Below are positions 55,297 through 63,255 of a stretch of 64,000 nucleotides of DNA, in pieces. A model generated the notes under the pieces. That model did not search any database. It worked only from the letters and a program-made list of their open reading frames with translations, and was not told the DNA's origin. How positions within the stretch are numbered: the stretch's first letter is position 1; each line of letters begins with the position of its first letter. This stretch comes from Trebonia sp963774945 (GTDB lineage Bacteria > Actinomycetota > Actinomycetes > Streptosporangiales > Streptosporangiaceae). The translations under genes were made by a program, and so were the position numbers. The stretch spans positions 620,001-684,000 of the forward strand of contig CAVZHA010000007.1 of assembly GCA_963774945.1 (NCBI GenBank). The letters are read 5' to 3'.

Positions 55297-56553
55297 TCAC
55301 CTCACGCCGTGTCGGGAGCGGCTCATGACGGCGATGCCGCAAGTCGCGATCAAGCCGTAGAGCGCCGGGGCAAGGAATACGTGCGGCAGTCCGAGCAGGT
55401 ACACGCCCACGCTGCCCGTCAGCCCGCCCAGGGCGCTGGCGACTGCGGTCGAGCTCATGAAGATGGCCGAGGCGGTCGCGATCGCCTGGGGCAGCAGGCG
55501 CTGGGCGACGATGATTCCCAGCGCGGCGAACACACCCCACACACCGCCCATGAGTATCTGCCCGGCGAACATGCCGACGGCGTTGCCGGTCAGGGCGAAG
55601 CAGAGGTTGGCACCGACGCCGAAGGCGGCACCGAGGATCATCAGGCGCATCAGGCCGATCCGGCGGGCGACGACCACGGCCACCGGCATGAGGATCAGCT
55701 CTATCAGGGGTTGGATGCCGATGACCGCGCCGCTGACCGCGGTCGGAAGGTGCAAGTCGTTGTGCATGTAGATCGTCAGGTAGCCGTACTTGATCGGCTC
55801 TCCCGCGTAGACGAACACGTACAACCCGGTGAAGGCGAGCAGAGGCAGCATGACCCGCAGCCCCGGGCGCCGTGCGCGGGGCGCGGAGGCGTGGCGTCCC
55901 GGGTGCGCCGCGCTGCTGCGCTCCGGGCCGGGCTCGGCCGGGCGTGCGGAACGCCCATCGGGACGATCTGCGCCAGGGTGCACACTCCGGTGGCCGCGAG
56001 CATCACCCGCGGGCCGGCGGTGGTGGCCAGCAGCGAGCCGGCCACCGGGCCGACGATCCAGCCGGCCGTCAGCGCCATCCGCACGATCGAGATGACGCCG
56101 TCGCCAACCGGGCTCGCGGTGGCCTGCAGGTCGTCGTGGACCGCGGCGAACAGCTGCGATCCGGCGGCGCCGGCGAAGGCCAGGACGAGGGCGCTGATCA
56201 CGAACGGCATCCACACCTGGTTGGCCGCGGCCATGGCGCACCAGCCGAGGAACCCGGCCAGCGGCGCACAGCCGGAACAGCCCGAGCCGTCTTCCGGTGC
56301 GGTCCGAGCGGGCGCCGATCAGGTACCCGGCGACCGGCGCGGTGATATTCGTGAGGTAGTACAGGCCAGCCGTGGTCAGCGAGACGTGCAGGTCGTCAAC
56401 GAGGAAGAGCGTGATCTGCGGGGCTGCGGCCGAGGTGCCCAGCCCGGACAGGAACAGCGCGGCGGTCGCGCCGCGGTAGAGCGGCGAGTTCCAGACGGCG
56501 CGCACCGCGGAGGGGGCAGGTGCGATGTCAGCGGCGGCGAGTTGTGGTGACAA
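55297..56553 (-). CDS. MFS transporter, sugar-efflux (SetA)-like (frame-broken in the middle)
   Basis: About 12 membrane segments. The start AVWNSPLYRGATAALFLSGL then GTSAAAPQITLFLVDDLHVS is very like SetA sugar-efflux transporters. The loop GARSDRTGRRLGL is the MFS signature between helices 2 and 3. Between about 56265 and 55920 the natural sequence is in another frame (VWMPFVISALVLAFAGAAGS, TAGWIVGPVAGSLLA), then it returns for LLAFTGLYVFVYAGEPIKYG to the end. Substrate (sugar or drug) uncertain. It follows the next MFS gene by 10 bases, so they form an operon. Confidence 0.83.
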   Translation of the reverse strand: MSPQLAAADIAPAPSAVRAVWNSPLYRGATAALFLSGLGTSAAAPQITLFLVDDLHVSLTTAGLYYLTNITAPVAGYLIGARSDRTGRRLGLFRLCAAGRVPRLVRHGRGQPGVDAVRDQRPRPGLRRRRRIAAVRRGPRRPAGHREPGWRRRHLDRADGADGRLDRRPGGRLAAGHHRRPAGDARGHRSVHPGADRPDGRSARPAEPGPERSSAAHPGRHASAPRARRPGLRVMLPLLAFTGLYVFVYAGEPIKYGYLTIYMHNDLHLPTAVSGAVIGIQPLIELILMPVAVVVARRIGLMRLMILGAAFGVGANLCFALTGNAVGMFAGQILMGGVWGVFAALGIIVAQRLLPQAIATASAIFMSSTAVASALGGLTGSVGVYLLGLPHVFLAPALYGLIATCGIAVMSRSRHGVR

Positions 56554-56563
56554 GGCGGATCTC

Positions 56564-57799
56564 TCAGGGATGGCGGGGGCTGTCTGCGGAGGGGATGGGG
56601 GCGAGCCGGGCCAGGGCCGCGTACGCCACGACGAGCAGCAGCGCGAGGACGACGATCGCGGGGCCGAGGATCGCGAGGCTGGTGCGGTCGATGAGCAGGC
56701 CGATGAGCGCGGAGAGGCCTGATCCGCCGGCTGCGGCCGCCCCGACCTGCCAGGCGATGGCGTGCCGCGCTCGCTGCTGTCCGATCCGCTGCGGGGTGGT
56801 GGCGATGAGGGCCGGGAAGATCCCGGCCAGGGCGGCGCCGAGGATGACGAACCCGGCCACGACGACCGCAGTGCTCGGCTGCCACCAGATCAGCGTGGTC
56901 GCGCCGACGCTGGCAGCCATGCCACCGCCGATGACCAGCCGGAGCGGCACCGGCCTGGTCGGGAGCGCCAGGCCGATGCGCGCGGCGGTGAGGGCGCCCC
57001 AGTAGCCGAAGGCGGCGAGCCCGGCGGCGGAGGCGGACAGGCCCAGGTGGCCGCGCAGATAGCTTGTCTCCCACTGGCCCGCGCTGACCTCGAGCCCGGT
57101 GTAGACGAAGAACACGATCAGCCCCAGGGCCAGCACGGTCACGATCCGCCGACGAGACCAGGTCGCGGCCGGGTCGGTCACGTCGGAATCCTGGCCGGCG
57201 CTGTCACCGGTGGGAGGGCGAGGCACGGCGGGTGCCGGAATCCCGCGGTGATGCACGGCCCACAGGATGGCGACGACGAGGTCGAGGGCGACGAGGAACA
57301 GGTAGGCGGGCCGCCACGATCCGGCCAGGATCGCCGCGGTCACGACGAGCGGGCCGATGGCGGTGCCGATGCCGTAGAAGCCGTGCAGGAGGTTCAGCAG
57401 CCGCGGCCGGCCGGTGAGGGCGATCGCGGTGTTGAGACCGCCGTCCATCATCCCGGCTGCGGCCCCGAAGAGCGGCCCGATCGTCAGGATGAGCCACAGT
57501 CCGGGGGCGACCGCATAGCCGACGCCGCCGAGGGCCGCGCACACGCCGGCGACGGCGAGCAGCAGGCTGACGCCGAGCCGCTGGATGAGCCGACCAACGA
57601 ACGCGGCCACCACGACCGACCCGATGGTGTTGACGAGCAGAATCAGCCCGAGGTCACCGACCGGTACGCCGAAGCTCTGGCGCATCGCCGGCCAGGCGGT
57701 GCCGAGCATCCCGTCGGGCAGGCCGAGGACGACGAAGGTCCCGAGGCTGAGCAGGTCGAATCTGCGGTCCGTGCGGGCCGGGGTAAGGGTGGCGGTCAC
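56564..57799 (-). CDS. MFS transporter
   Basis: A 411-residue permease with 12 predicted membrane helices and an intact frame. Characteristic parts are LGTFVVLGLPDGMLGTAWPA at helix 1, FVGRLIQRLGVSLLLAVAGV at the 2-3 loop, LLNLLHGFYGIGTAIGPLVV, and AGQWETSYLRGHLGLSASAA. This resembles the FucP/YbjJ-like group. The GTG start overlaps the stop of the upstream HAD gene, indicating coupling. Substrate unknown. Confidence 0.88.
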   Translation of the reverse strand: MTATLTPARTDRRFDLLSLGTFVVLGLPDGMLGTAWPAMRQSFGVPVGDLGLILLVNTIGSVVVAAFVGRLIQRLGVSLLLAVAGVCAALGGVGYAVAPGLWLILTIGPLFGAAAGMMDGGLNTAIALTGRPRLLNLLHGFYGIGTAIGPLVVTAAILAGSWRPAYLFLVALDLVVAILWAVHHRGIPAPAVPRPPTGDSAGQDSDVTDPAATWSRRRIVTVLALGLIVFFVYTGLEVSAGQWETSYLRGHLGLSASAAGLAAFGYWGALTAARIGLALPTRPVPLRLVIGGGMAASVGATTLIWWQPSTAVVVAGFVILGAALAGIFPALIATTPQRIGQQRARHAIAWQVGAAAAGGSGLSALIGLLIDRTSLAILGPAIVVLALLLVVAYAALARLAPIPSADSPRHP

Positions 57800-58213
57800 T
57801 AGCCGACGTCCTCCGGAACGGTCACGTGTGCTGTGGGATCCTTCAGCTGGCTGGAACTGGTGAACAGGGTGGCTCGCATGCCTGCCGTGTGGGCGGCGAG
57901 AACGTTCTCCGAGCGGTCGTCGATGAAGGTGACGTCTTGCGGCAGGGTGTGCATTGACTCGAGGGCGAGGGCGAAGATGCCCGGTTCACGCTTGATCATT
58001 ACAACGTTGCCGCTGAAGATCCGCGGACAGCACGGCGGCTGATCGAGGGAGGCCTGATTGGGGTGGCTCCACATGATGGTGTCGAGCTCCGCGATACGGC
58101 GTAGGCGACCCGCCCCGGGGGCGCGGCCGAGAACTGGCGGCCGCAGCGACGTCCACCCGGCCGACGTTCTGCCGCCACTCCAGCAGCAACGACCGCCGCT
58201 CGATCATGTCCAT
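57799..58213 (-). pseudogene. HAD-like phosphatase, C-terminal half only
   Basis: The 3' part is clear HAD sequence: VVMIKREPGIFALALESMHT (motif III Lys) and VTFIDDRSENVLAAHTAGMR (motif IV Asp pair). The N-terminal DxDxT nucleophile motif is not found; the preceding 140 bases give only MDMIERRSLLLEWRQNVGRV and low-quality sequence in shifting frames. It is therefore a truncated or badly frame-broken gene. The stop overlaps the GTG of the transporter gene. Confidence 0.65.
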
Positions 58214-58237
58214 GCGCTGATTCTAACACTATGGATG

Positions 58238-58245
58238 TACGTACG
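58238..58245. promoter_or_regulatory. GTACGTAC palindrome in the upstream region of the HAD-MFS operon
   Basis: An 8-bp perfect palindrome 25 bases before the first ATG of the operon, within a locally AT-rich stretch (58214-58275). It could be an operator. The rest of 58214-58464 holds nothing recognisable. Confidence 0.3.
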
Positions 58246-58464
58246 AACTTCTTATCTGTTCGATTGTGACTAGCGTCAACCGGGCCTTATTTGGCTGAGT
58301 GGCTGCCGGGGCCGAGCCCCGGCGCGTCGACATTGATTGTCGTCCTTGCGTGCGGGATGGCCCTCCCGGTGTGCAACAACGGTGAAAGGAACGTCGGCCT
58401 GCGACCACGGTCCGCAGGTCAGGAGGATGAAAAGGGAGAGTCGGCCTGTAGGCGGATCTCGCGC

Positions 58465-59010
58465 TCACGTGCCCCGATGCGCCTCGGCGAGGTAGCTAGT
58501 GTGCAGGCGGCGGACCTCGGCGGCGACGGCCGCGACATCGACCGGCCCGGTCGTGTCCACGGTGATCAGCGTGCCGATGCCGACCGGCCGGTCGTATTTG
58601 CCCATCGCGGACAGCGGCAGCGTCCTCTGGTGGACCTCGTGCCTCGACCGTGCGTTGTACCGGGCGCGAGCGACCTCGGCCGGGCACGCGCAGTGCACCT
58701 CGACCGTCCGGCCGCCCAGGCCCCGCAGCTGGCCCAGAGCTTCCTCGTTGTCCGGGTGGAAGTTGGCCTCGATCACCATGTCCCCCGCCCGAGCCGCAAG
58801 CGTCCACAGCAGCGCGAACGACGCGGCGCCGAGCCTCCGCGACCAAGCCAGGTCGATCTTGCCCTCGCCCGGGACGTACAGGGCGTCGTGCAGCGCCTCC
58901 TTGACCATGTCCTTGGTCACCAGCGAGTAGCCGAGGTCTGCTGCCAGCGGGAAGGCGAGGCTGCTCTTCCCAGCCCCCGGCCTCCCAGAGATATACACAA
59001 TCCGGCTCAC
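58465..59010 (-). CDS. P-loop kinase-like ATPase (AAA_33 type)
   Basis: A 181-residue protein starting at GTG 59010: RIVYISGRPGAGKSSLAFPL (Walker A), then SLVTKDMVKEALHDALYVPG, MVIEANFHPDNEEALGQLRG and VEVHCACPAEVARARYNARS with the lid arginines. This resembles small-molecule kinases/chloramphenicol-phosphotransferase-like enzymes. A truncated second copy of its 3' half lies at 61245-61545. The substrate is unknown. Confidence 0.85.
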   Translation of the reverse strand: MSRIVYISGRPGAGKSSLAFPLAADLGYSLVTKDMVKEALHDALYVPGEGKIDLAWSRRLGAASFALLWTLAARAGDMVIEANFHPDNEEALGQLRGLGGRTVEVHCACPAEVARARYNARSRHEVHQRTLPLSAMGKYDRPVGIGTLITVDTTGPVDVAAVAAEVRRLHTSYLAEAHRGT

Positions 59011-59500
59011 ACCAGCCAGCCTGCCACAGGCTTGACCGGCCTGCCGTGCGATCGGCTCGGAGCTGATCACCCAAGAGGCAGCCGAGCATTGCTACGCTGC
59101 GCTCGTGATCCACGAGGGCAGTGGCTGCGAGACGGAGCTGACCTTGCGCACCTTGCAGCACTGCTGGAGGAGACCGAATCGGCGCTGGTGGTCGAGGGCA
59201 GTCACTTAAACCTTTCTCCATCCCTCGGGCGTCCTCCTTGCACTTCTCGAGCAGGCCGTCGGGGTCCGTGCCCTTCCTTGAAGCGCGCTCCCCCGCACGT
59301 GCCCTGACCTGCGGATGAGATCTCAGAGGTCCTCATGCTCGGGGTGTATCAGATCGATCGAATCAGGTATTGGACGACTCCTCTGACATAGGGGAGGCTG
59401 AAGATCAGATCAGCCTCCCGCGCAACGTCCCGGCGCACCTGAGGCCGGAGAGAGGCGGCTCGCCATACGGCCCCAGCCGGCGGCCAGCCACGGAGACCAG
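59011..59500. other. Intergenic/decayed stretch
   Basis: No gene recognised. A short + strand piece WLRDGADLAHLAALLEETES (59130-59200) looks like natural protein but has no start, and may be the relic of a lost gene. Confidence 0.4.
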
Positions 59501-60004
59501 ATGGACGACAACCAAGTCCGGGCGCTGGGGACAGCCACCTGGACCATCTGCGCGGCGCTCACCAGCGCCGGCCAGTCGGGATTGCAGGCGAGCCTGGACC
59601 GGGCCTGCGCCACCCGGGCCGGATGCAGCTGGGAACGCAGGGCAGCCGCGCACGCCGAATTCCTCACCGCCCTATCCGACGGCGCCTGCGACAGGTACGC
59701 GGCACTGGTACTGCGCTACGGCGCCGAGCTGGCCTACGCCCTCATGATCGACGTCGGCCCCGCCGCCGACGTTATCGTCGTCAACTCGCGCAAGCGGATG
59801 CTCGCCCACCTGCGCGACGGCGACGCCGCCGAGGCCACACGCGAGATGGAAAACCACCTCTCCGCCCTCAACTTCATGAGCCGCCTCGCGAACACCGACG
59901 CGGCCTTCCGACCGCCCCTCCAACGGAACAAATTCAAATTCCATCACCTCGAACGGACCGTGGCGACTCCACCGCACCACCGGACTCCTCCCGAGGCGTG
60001 CTGA
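59501..60004 (+). CDS. FCD-domain (GntR-family C-terminal) protein lacking the DNA-binding domain
   Basis: A 167-residue protein. The segment ERRAAAHAEFLTALSDGACD, LALVLRYGAELAYAL-like helices, and MLAHLRDGDAAEATREMENH then LSALNFMSRLA resemble the all-helical FCD ligand domain of FadR/GntR regulators. FCD histidines are seen in AHAEF and ENHL. The N-terminal winged helix is absent and the 120 bases upstream do not encode one, so it is truncated or a stand-alone sensor. ATG 59501 is the first plausible start. Confidence 0.55.
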   Translation: MDDNQVRALGTATWTICAALTSAGQSGLQASLDRACATRAGCSWERRAAAHAEFLTALSDGACDRYAALVLRYGAELAYALMIDVGPAADVIVVNSRKRMLAHLRDGDAAEATREMENHLSALNFMSRLANTDAAFRPPLQRNKFKFHHLERTVATPPHHRTPPEAC

Positions 60005-60173
60005 CCGGCACGGCCTCCCGGTGATGAGGGCGGTCTCGCCGGTGACGTCAGCTGCCACTGGGTTCTCCGACGGTCGATGGTCAAGCGGGACGACCCGGAG
60101 TCAGCCGGGACCGTTCGGGCGGATGGTTGTGATCTGCTGCCTTTTTCATCCGGCCTCGTCCGACCAGGGCGCG

Positions 60174-60992
60174 TCAGGGCGTGCGGGCGACGCCGGCCAA
60201 GATCGTGGCGCCGCCCCCTGGCCTCGCGGCGTGCGACTGCTCGGGGCGCCAGGCGGCCGCGTCGACGACGCCGGGAGCCATCACTTCCAACCCCGTGAAC
60301 AGCGCGCTGATCCCGTCGCGGGACTGCCGGTAGATCGCCGGGCCCGCCTGGGCGTTGTAGGTGTCGGCGAAATCGCCGTCCGGCGCCGGGCTGCCGTCGA
60401 AGCCGACGGAGATGATCAAGTACGAGCCGGGCGCCATGGCGCCGGCGAACGCCGCCACCGACCGCCTCGCGGTGTCGGTCGGCACGAAATGCAGCACGCA
60501 CCCCAAGACCACGCAGGCCGGCTCGGACAGGTCGAGCCCCGCGCCGAGAATCTCGTCATGGGCCAGCACCGCACCAGGATCGGACAGGTCCCCCTGAGCG
60601 GCCACGACCCGCTTGCCGCCATCGGCCAACAGCACCTGCGAATGCTGTACCGCCACCGGATCGCTGTCGACGTAGGCCACCATCGCGTCCGCCTCGACGG
60701 TCCGCGCGGCCTCGTGGGTCGCCAGCCAGAACGGGCTCGCACCCGACGCGCGCAGCGGGGACGTGGGCAGCCCGGAGCCGACATCGACGAACTGCCTGAC
60801 TCCTTGGCCCGCCACATAGCCGACCGCGCGCGTCAGGAACTTCTTATTCTCCAGCGCCAGGTCAGCGACATCCGGACGGCTCGCCCTGACCGCCTCGGCC
60901 GCCTGGCGATCGACCTCGAAGTTGTCCTTGCCGCCCAGCCAATAGTCGTACATACGGGCGATATTGGGTTTTGTCGTATCAAGGGCGGCCAC
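60174..60992 (-). CDS. DUF574-family SAM-dependent methyltransferase
   Basis: A 272-residue actinobacterial family protein (Methyltransf_19/PF04672). The hallmark start is ALDTTKPNIARMYDYWLGGK DNF. SAM-binding parts are FVDVGSGLPTS and MVAYVDSDPVAVQHSQVLLA, then AVLAHDEI and VVLGCVLHFVPT. Such genes are abundant in Streptomyces and relatives, with unknown substrates. GTG 60992 is chosen as the start by comparison with the family opening; an ATG further upstream would add a Cys-rich leader. Confidence 0.88.
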   Translation of the reverse strand: MAALDTTKPNIARMYDYWLGGKDNFEVDRQAAEAVRASRPDVADLALENKKFLTRAVGYVAGQGVRQFVDVGSGLPTSPLRASGASPFWLATHEAARTVEADAMVAYVDSDPVAVQHSQVLLADGGKRVVAAQGDLSDPGAVLAHDEILGAGLDLSEPACVVLGCVLHFVPTDTARRSVAAFAGAMAPGSYLIISVGFDGSPAPDGDFADTYNAQAGPAIYRQSRDGISALFTGLEVMAPGVVDAAAWRPEQSHAARPGGGATILAGVARTP

Positions 60993-61244
60993 GGGTTCTA
61001 GTGTGCCACAGCAGTCGCGCCGATGATCTTCGGCCATTGGGATGCGGTCACCGCCGTCGGCGGGCCGGTGTGATGGATCATCGGAGTATGGTCGGACCGG
61101 CTCCGTCGTTGGCACACGTCCCGCATTGCAAGGTACTTCCGCGTGCTTTCGCGCGTCGAGGGCGAGCTGCGAAGCGCGGCGGATGAACTCAACGGCCACC
61201 CGTCGGCCCCGGTCCGCGACCTGCTCGTGGGCTACCTGCGCGGG

Positions 61245-61545
61245 CGGATCTCGCGCTCACGTGCCCCGATGCGCCTCGGTGAGGTAGCTGGTGTGCAGGC
61301 GGCGGACCTCGGCGGCGACGGCCGCGACATCGACCGGCCCGGTCGTGTCCACGGTGATCAGCGTGCCGATGCCGACCGGCCGGTCGTGCCTCGACCGTGC
61401 GTTGTACCGGGCGCGAGCGACCTCGGCCGGGCACGCGCAGTGCACCTCGACCGTCCGGCCGCCCAGGCCCCGCAGCTGGCCCACAGCTTCATCGTTGTCC
61501 GGGTGGAAGTTGGCCTCGATCACCATGTCGCCCGCGCGGGCCGCG
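61245..61545 (-). pseudogene. Truncated duplicate of the P-loop kinase 3' half
   Basis: Nearly identical to 58452-58800: MVIEANFHPDNDEAVGQLRG to TSYLTEAHRGT, including the bases beyond the stop. It lacks the Walker A half and carries a 45-bp in-frame deletion (15 residues between RSRH and DRPVG). At about 61545 it is joined to transposase sequence. Confidence 0.8.
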
Positions 61546-62065
61546 GGCCGACGTCGTCCAGCTTGTCCAGGGTGGGGGCCAGCAGCGGGGAGTCGTGCCG
61601 GCTCGCCAGGGCCAGCACCCTCCCCAGCGGGATGCCCCTCCCCTCGACCAGCAGCGACCGCTTGTACCCGAGTTTCCCCCGGCCGGCCGGGCTGCGCCCG
61701 GCGACCTGCCCGCCGCCGGGCGCCTTGGCGATGCAGCCGTCCACCGCCAACTCCTCCAGGACCAGGCCAACGACGCGGTCGTAGGCGTCGCGGGCGATGG
61801 CGTTCAGCTTCGCGAAGACGCCCGCCCTGCTCCACACGTCGCGGCGCTGCCGGATCGTGGTGGCGCCGCAGGCACAGTCGGCGATGGACTCATACGAGCA
61901 GCCGAACCGCAGGACGTGGATGAGTTTCTCGAAGACGACCCGGTCGCTGATCCGGGGCCGGTGGCAGCCCAGCGGGTGAGCCGGGTCATAGACGGGCCGG
62001 TCGGGCAGCAGGGCGGAAAACTGATCCCAGAGGGGCGACAGCAACCATGATGGGATAGCGGGCAC
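61546..62065 (-). mobile_element. Truncated IS5-family transposase
   Basis: From ATG 62065: MPAIPSWLLSPLWDQFSALL, RISDRVVFEKLIHVLRFGCS, YESIADCACGATTIRQRRDV and ELAVDGCIAKAPGGGQVAGR (first DDE Asp), then GYKRSLLVEGRGIPLGRVLA. It stops being transposase near LDKLDDVGPRP and runs into the kinase fragment, so the 3' half with the remaining catalytic residues is gone. The element is therefore dead; its left end is lost. Confidence 0.8.
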
Positions 62066-63006
62066 AGGGGACTCCCGTGATAGCGAAGTGTGGTAACTCC
62101 GATCATCACGACCCCTGCGCCTGCCCGCATATAGACCGAGATCGCATCACCTACCCGCGCGCCCTCTTAGTCATCTTCGACGAAGAAAGATGCAGCCAAG
62201 CCGCACGGCGTCGTGATGGTATCCTTGCCACTCTATGAAGGGTCGAAGGTGACCACACTATGAGTACTTCGAAGGTATAAAATTCACCTTCCTCGCCCTT
62301 GCTATCTGCAAAAATCGTTAATTCGTCACCTGAGTGGAGGGTGAGCTTCCGCTCGCTTGGCTCGTACGAAGCTAGCGTTTTCTGCCAATCAGATTTTTGC
62401 AGAAGAATTTAACCGTCCTCTCCGTCATTCGCTATTACGGCGTTCCGACCATGTGGCCAATCAACGACGGGTCACTCGACACGCCCCGATCCTCGTACCA
62501 CTGCGGCCTGGCCGACACAAAAGCTGGAGAGGTTTCCGCCAATTATGTAAAGACGACCTGTCACCACCTTCACGCCATAGTCTAGGGAGATCCGGTGGCA
62601 CTCCTCGGGCGACCCTGCACGGATCACAATCCCATCGCATGCCGGGCGCAGAACCATCAGGCCAACCCGACCGAAATGTACGTCAATTCGACTGTCCGGT
62701 GGGTTATCCCGCGATTCACCTGACGTCCAGGACGGCGGTCGTTACGGGCATTGCCCATGACCGAAGGTGACGATGGCGGCACGTCCGGGATCTCGGGTCG
62801 CTTGTGGGCACTGATCGAGACTGATGATCCTCGGCGCCAGGAGGTCGGGGCCAAGATGCCCGCTCCAGAAGTTGCGTCCCCAGCTTGACGCACACACCAG
62901 GTCAGGCGCAGTACCCAGGAAAGCTTCACTGAGGTGACGGTATCGCATCTAACGCATATAGCAGGCACGCAGCCGGAAAGCCTCCGCAGGCGACGGATAT
63001 CGATAA
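62066..63006. other. Low-GC decayed stretch without an intact gene
   Basis: GC is well below the rest of the window. On the minus strand about 62290-62410 encodes WQKTLASYEPSERKLTLHSG then DELTIFADSKGEEGEFYTFE, a natural-looking fragment lacking a start, perhaps of an immunity or DUF protein. On the minus strand near 62790-62940 is APDLVCASSWGRNFWSGHLG, also an orphan fragment. Both lie downstream of the toxin gene, where relics of immunity genes are expected. Confidence 0.5.
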
Positions 63007-63255
63007 TTACCTCCCATTCAAATCTCTTCTTTTCAGGAGCCCGTCAATTCCGAGAATCTCAATCCCCAAGAGCTGCCCTTGACTATTTATATCAAACACC
63101 ACGTCAGTCGCCTTTTTCTTTAGCGTGAATTTCCTGCTGACACTCGCCTCGCCTTCCTCGATCTCGTCAGCAAGCTGAATGTAGAGCGCCCCGGCCTCCC
63201 AGTCGACGACAACCTCCGCGTCGAATGCGACCCGGCCTCTTTCATTTCCATTCAA
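63007..63255 (-). CDS. DUF2283-family protein, probable antidote of the upstream toxin
   Basis: An 82-residue protein: VAFDAEVVVDWEAGALYIQL then ADEIEEGEASVSRKFTLKKK and DVVFDINSQGQLLGIEILGI match the small DUF2283 fold (Y-I-x-L and a final G-I-E-I-L strand). DUF2283 genes are commonly next to DUF4258 genes. Here it overlaps the end of a DUF4258-bearing toxin by 14 bases on the same strand, so an immunity or antitoxin role is a reasonable inference. ATG 63255. Confidence 0.82.
   Translation of the reverse strand: MNGNERGRVAFDAEVVVDWEAGALYIQLADEIEEGEASVSRKFTLKKKATDVVFDINSQGQLLGIEILGIDGLLKRRDLNGR

Noticed and set aside
62357..62968. Several 60-137-codon open frames in the low-GC stretch
   Set aside because: None has a recognisable domain, ribosome site or natural continuity; treated as decayed DNA.
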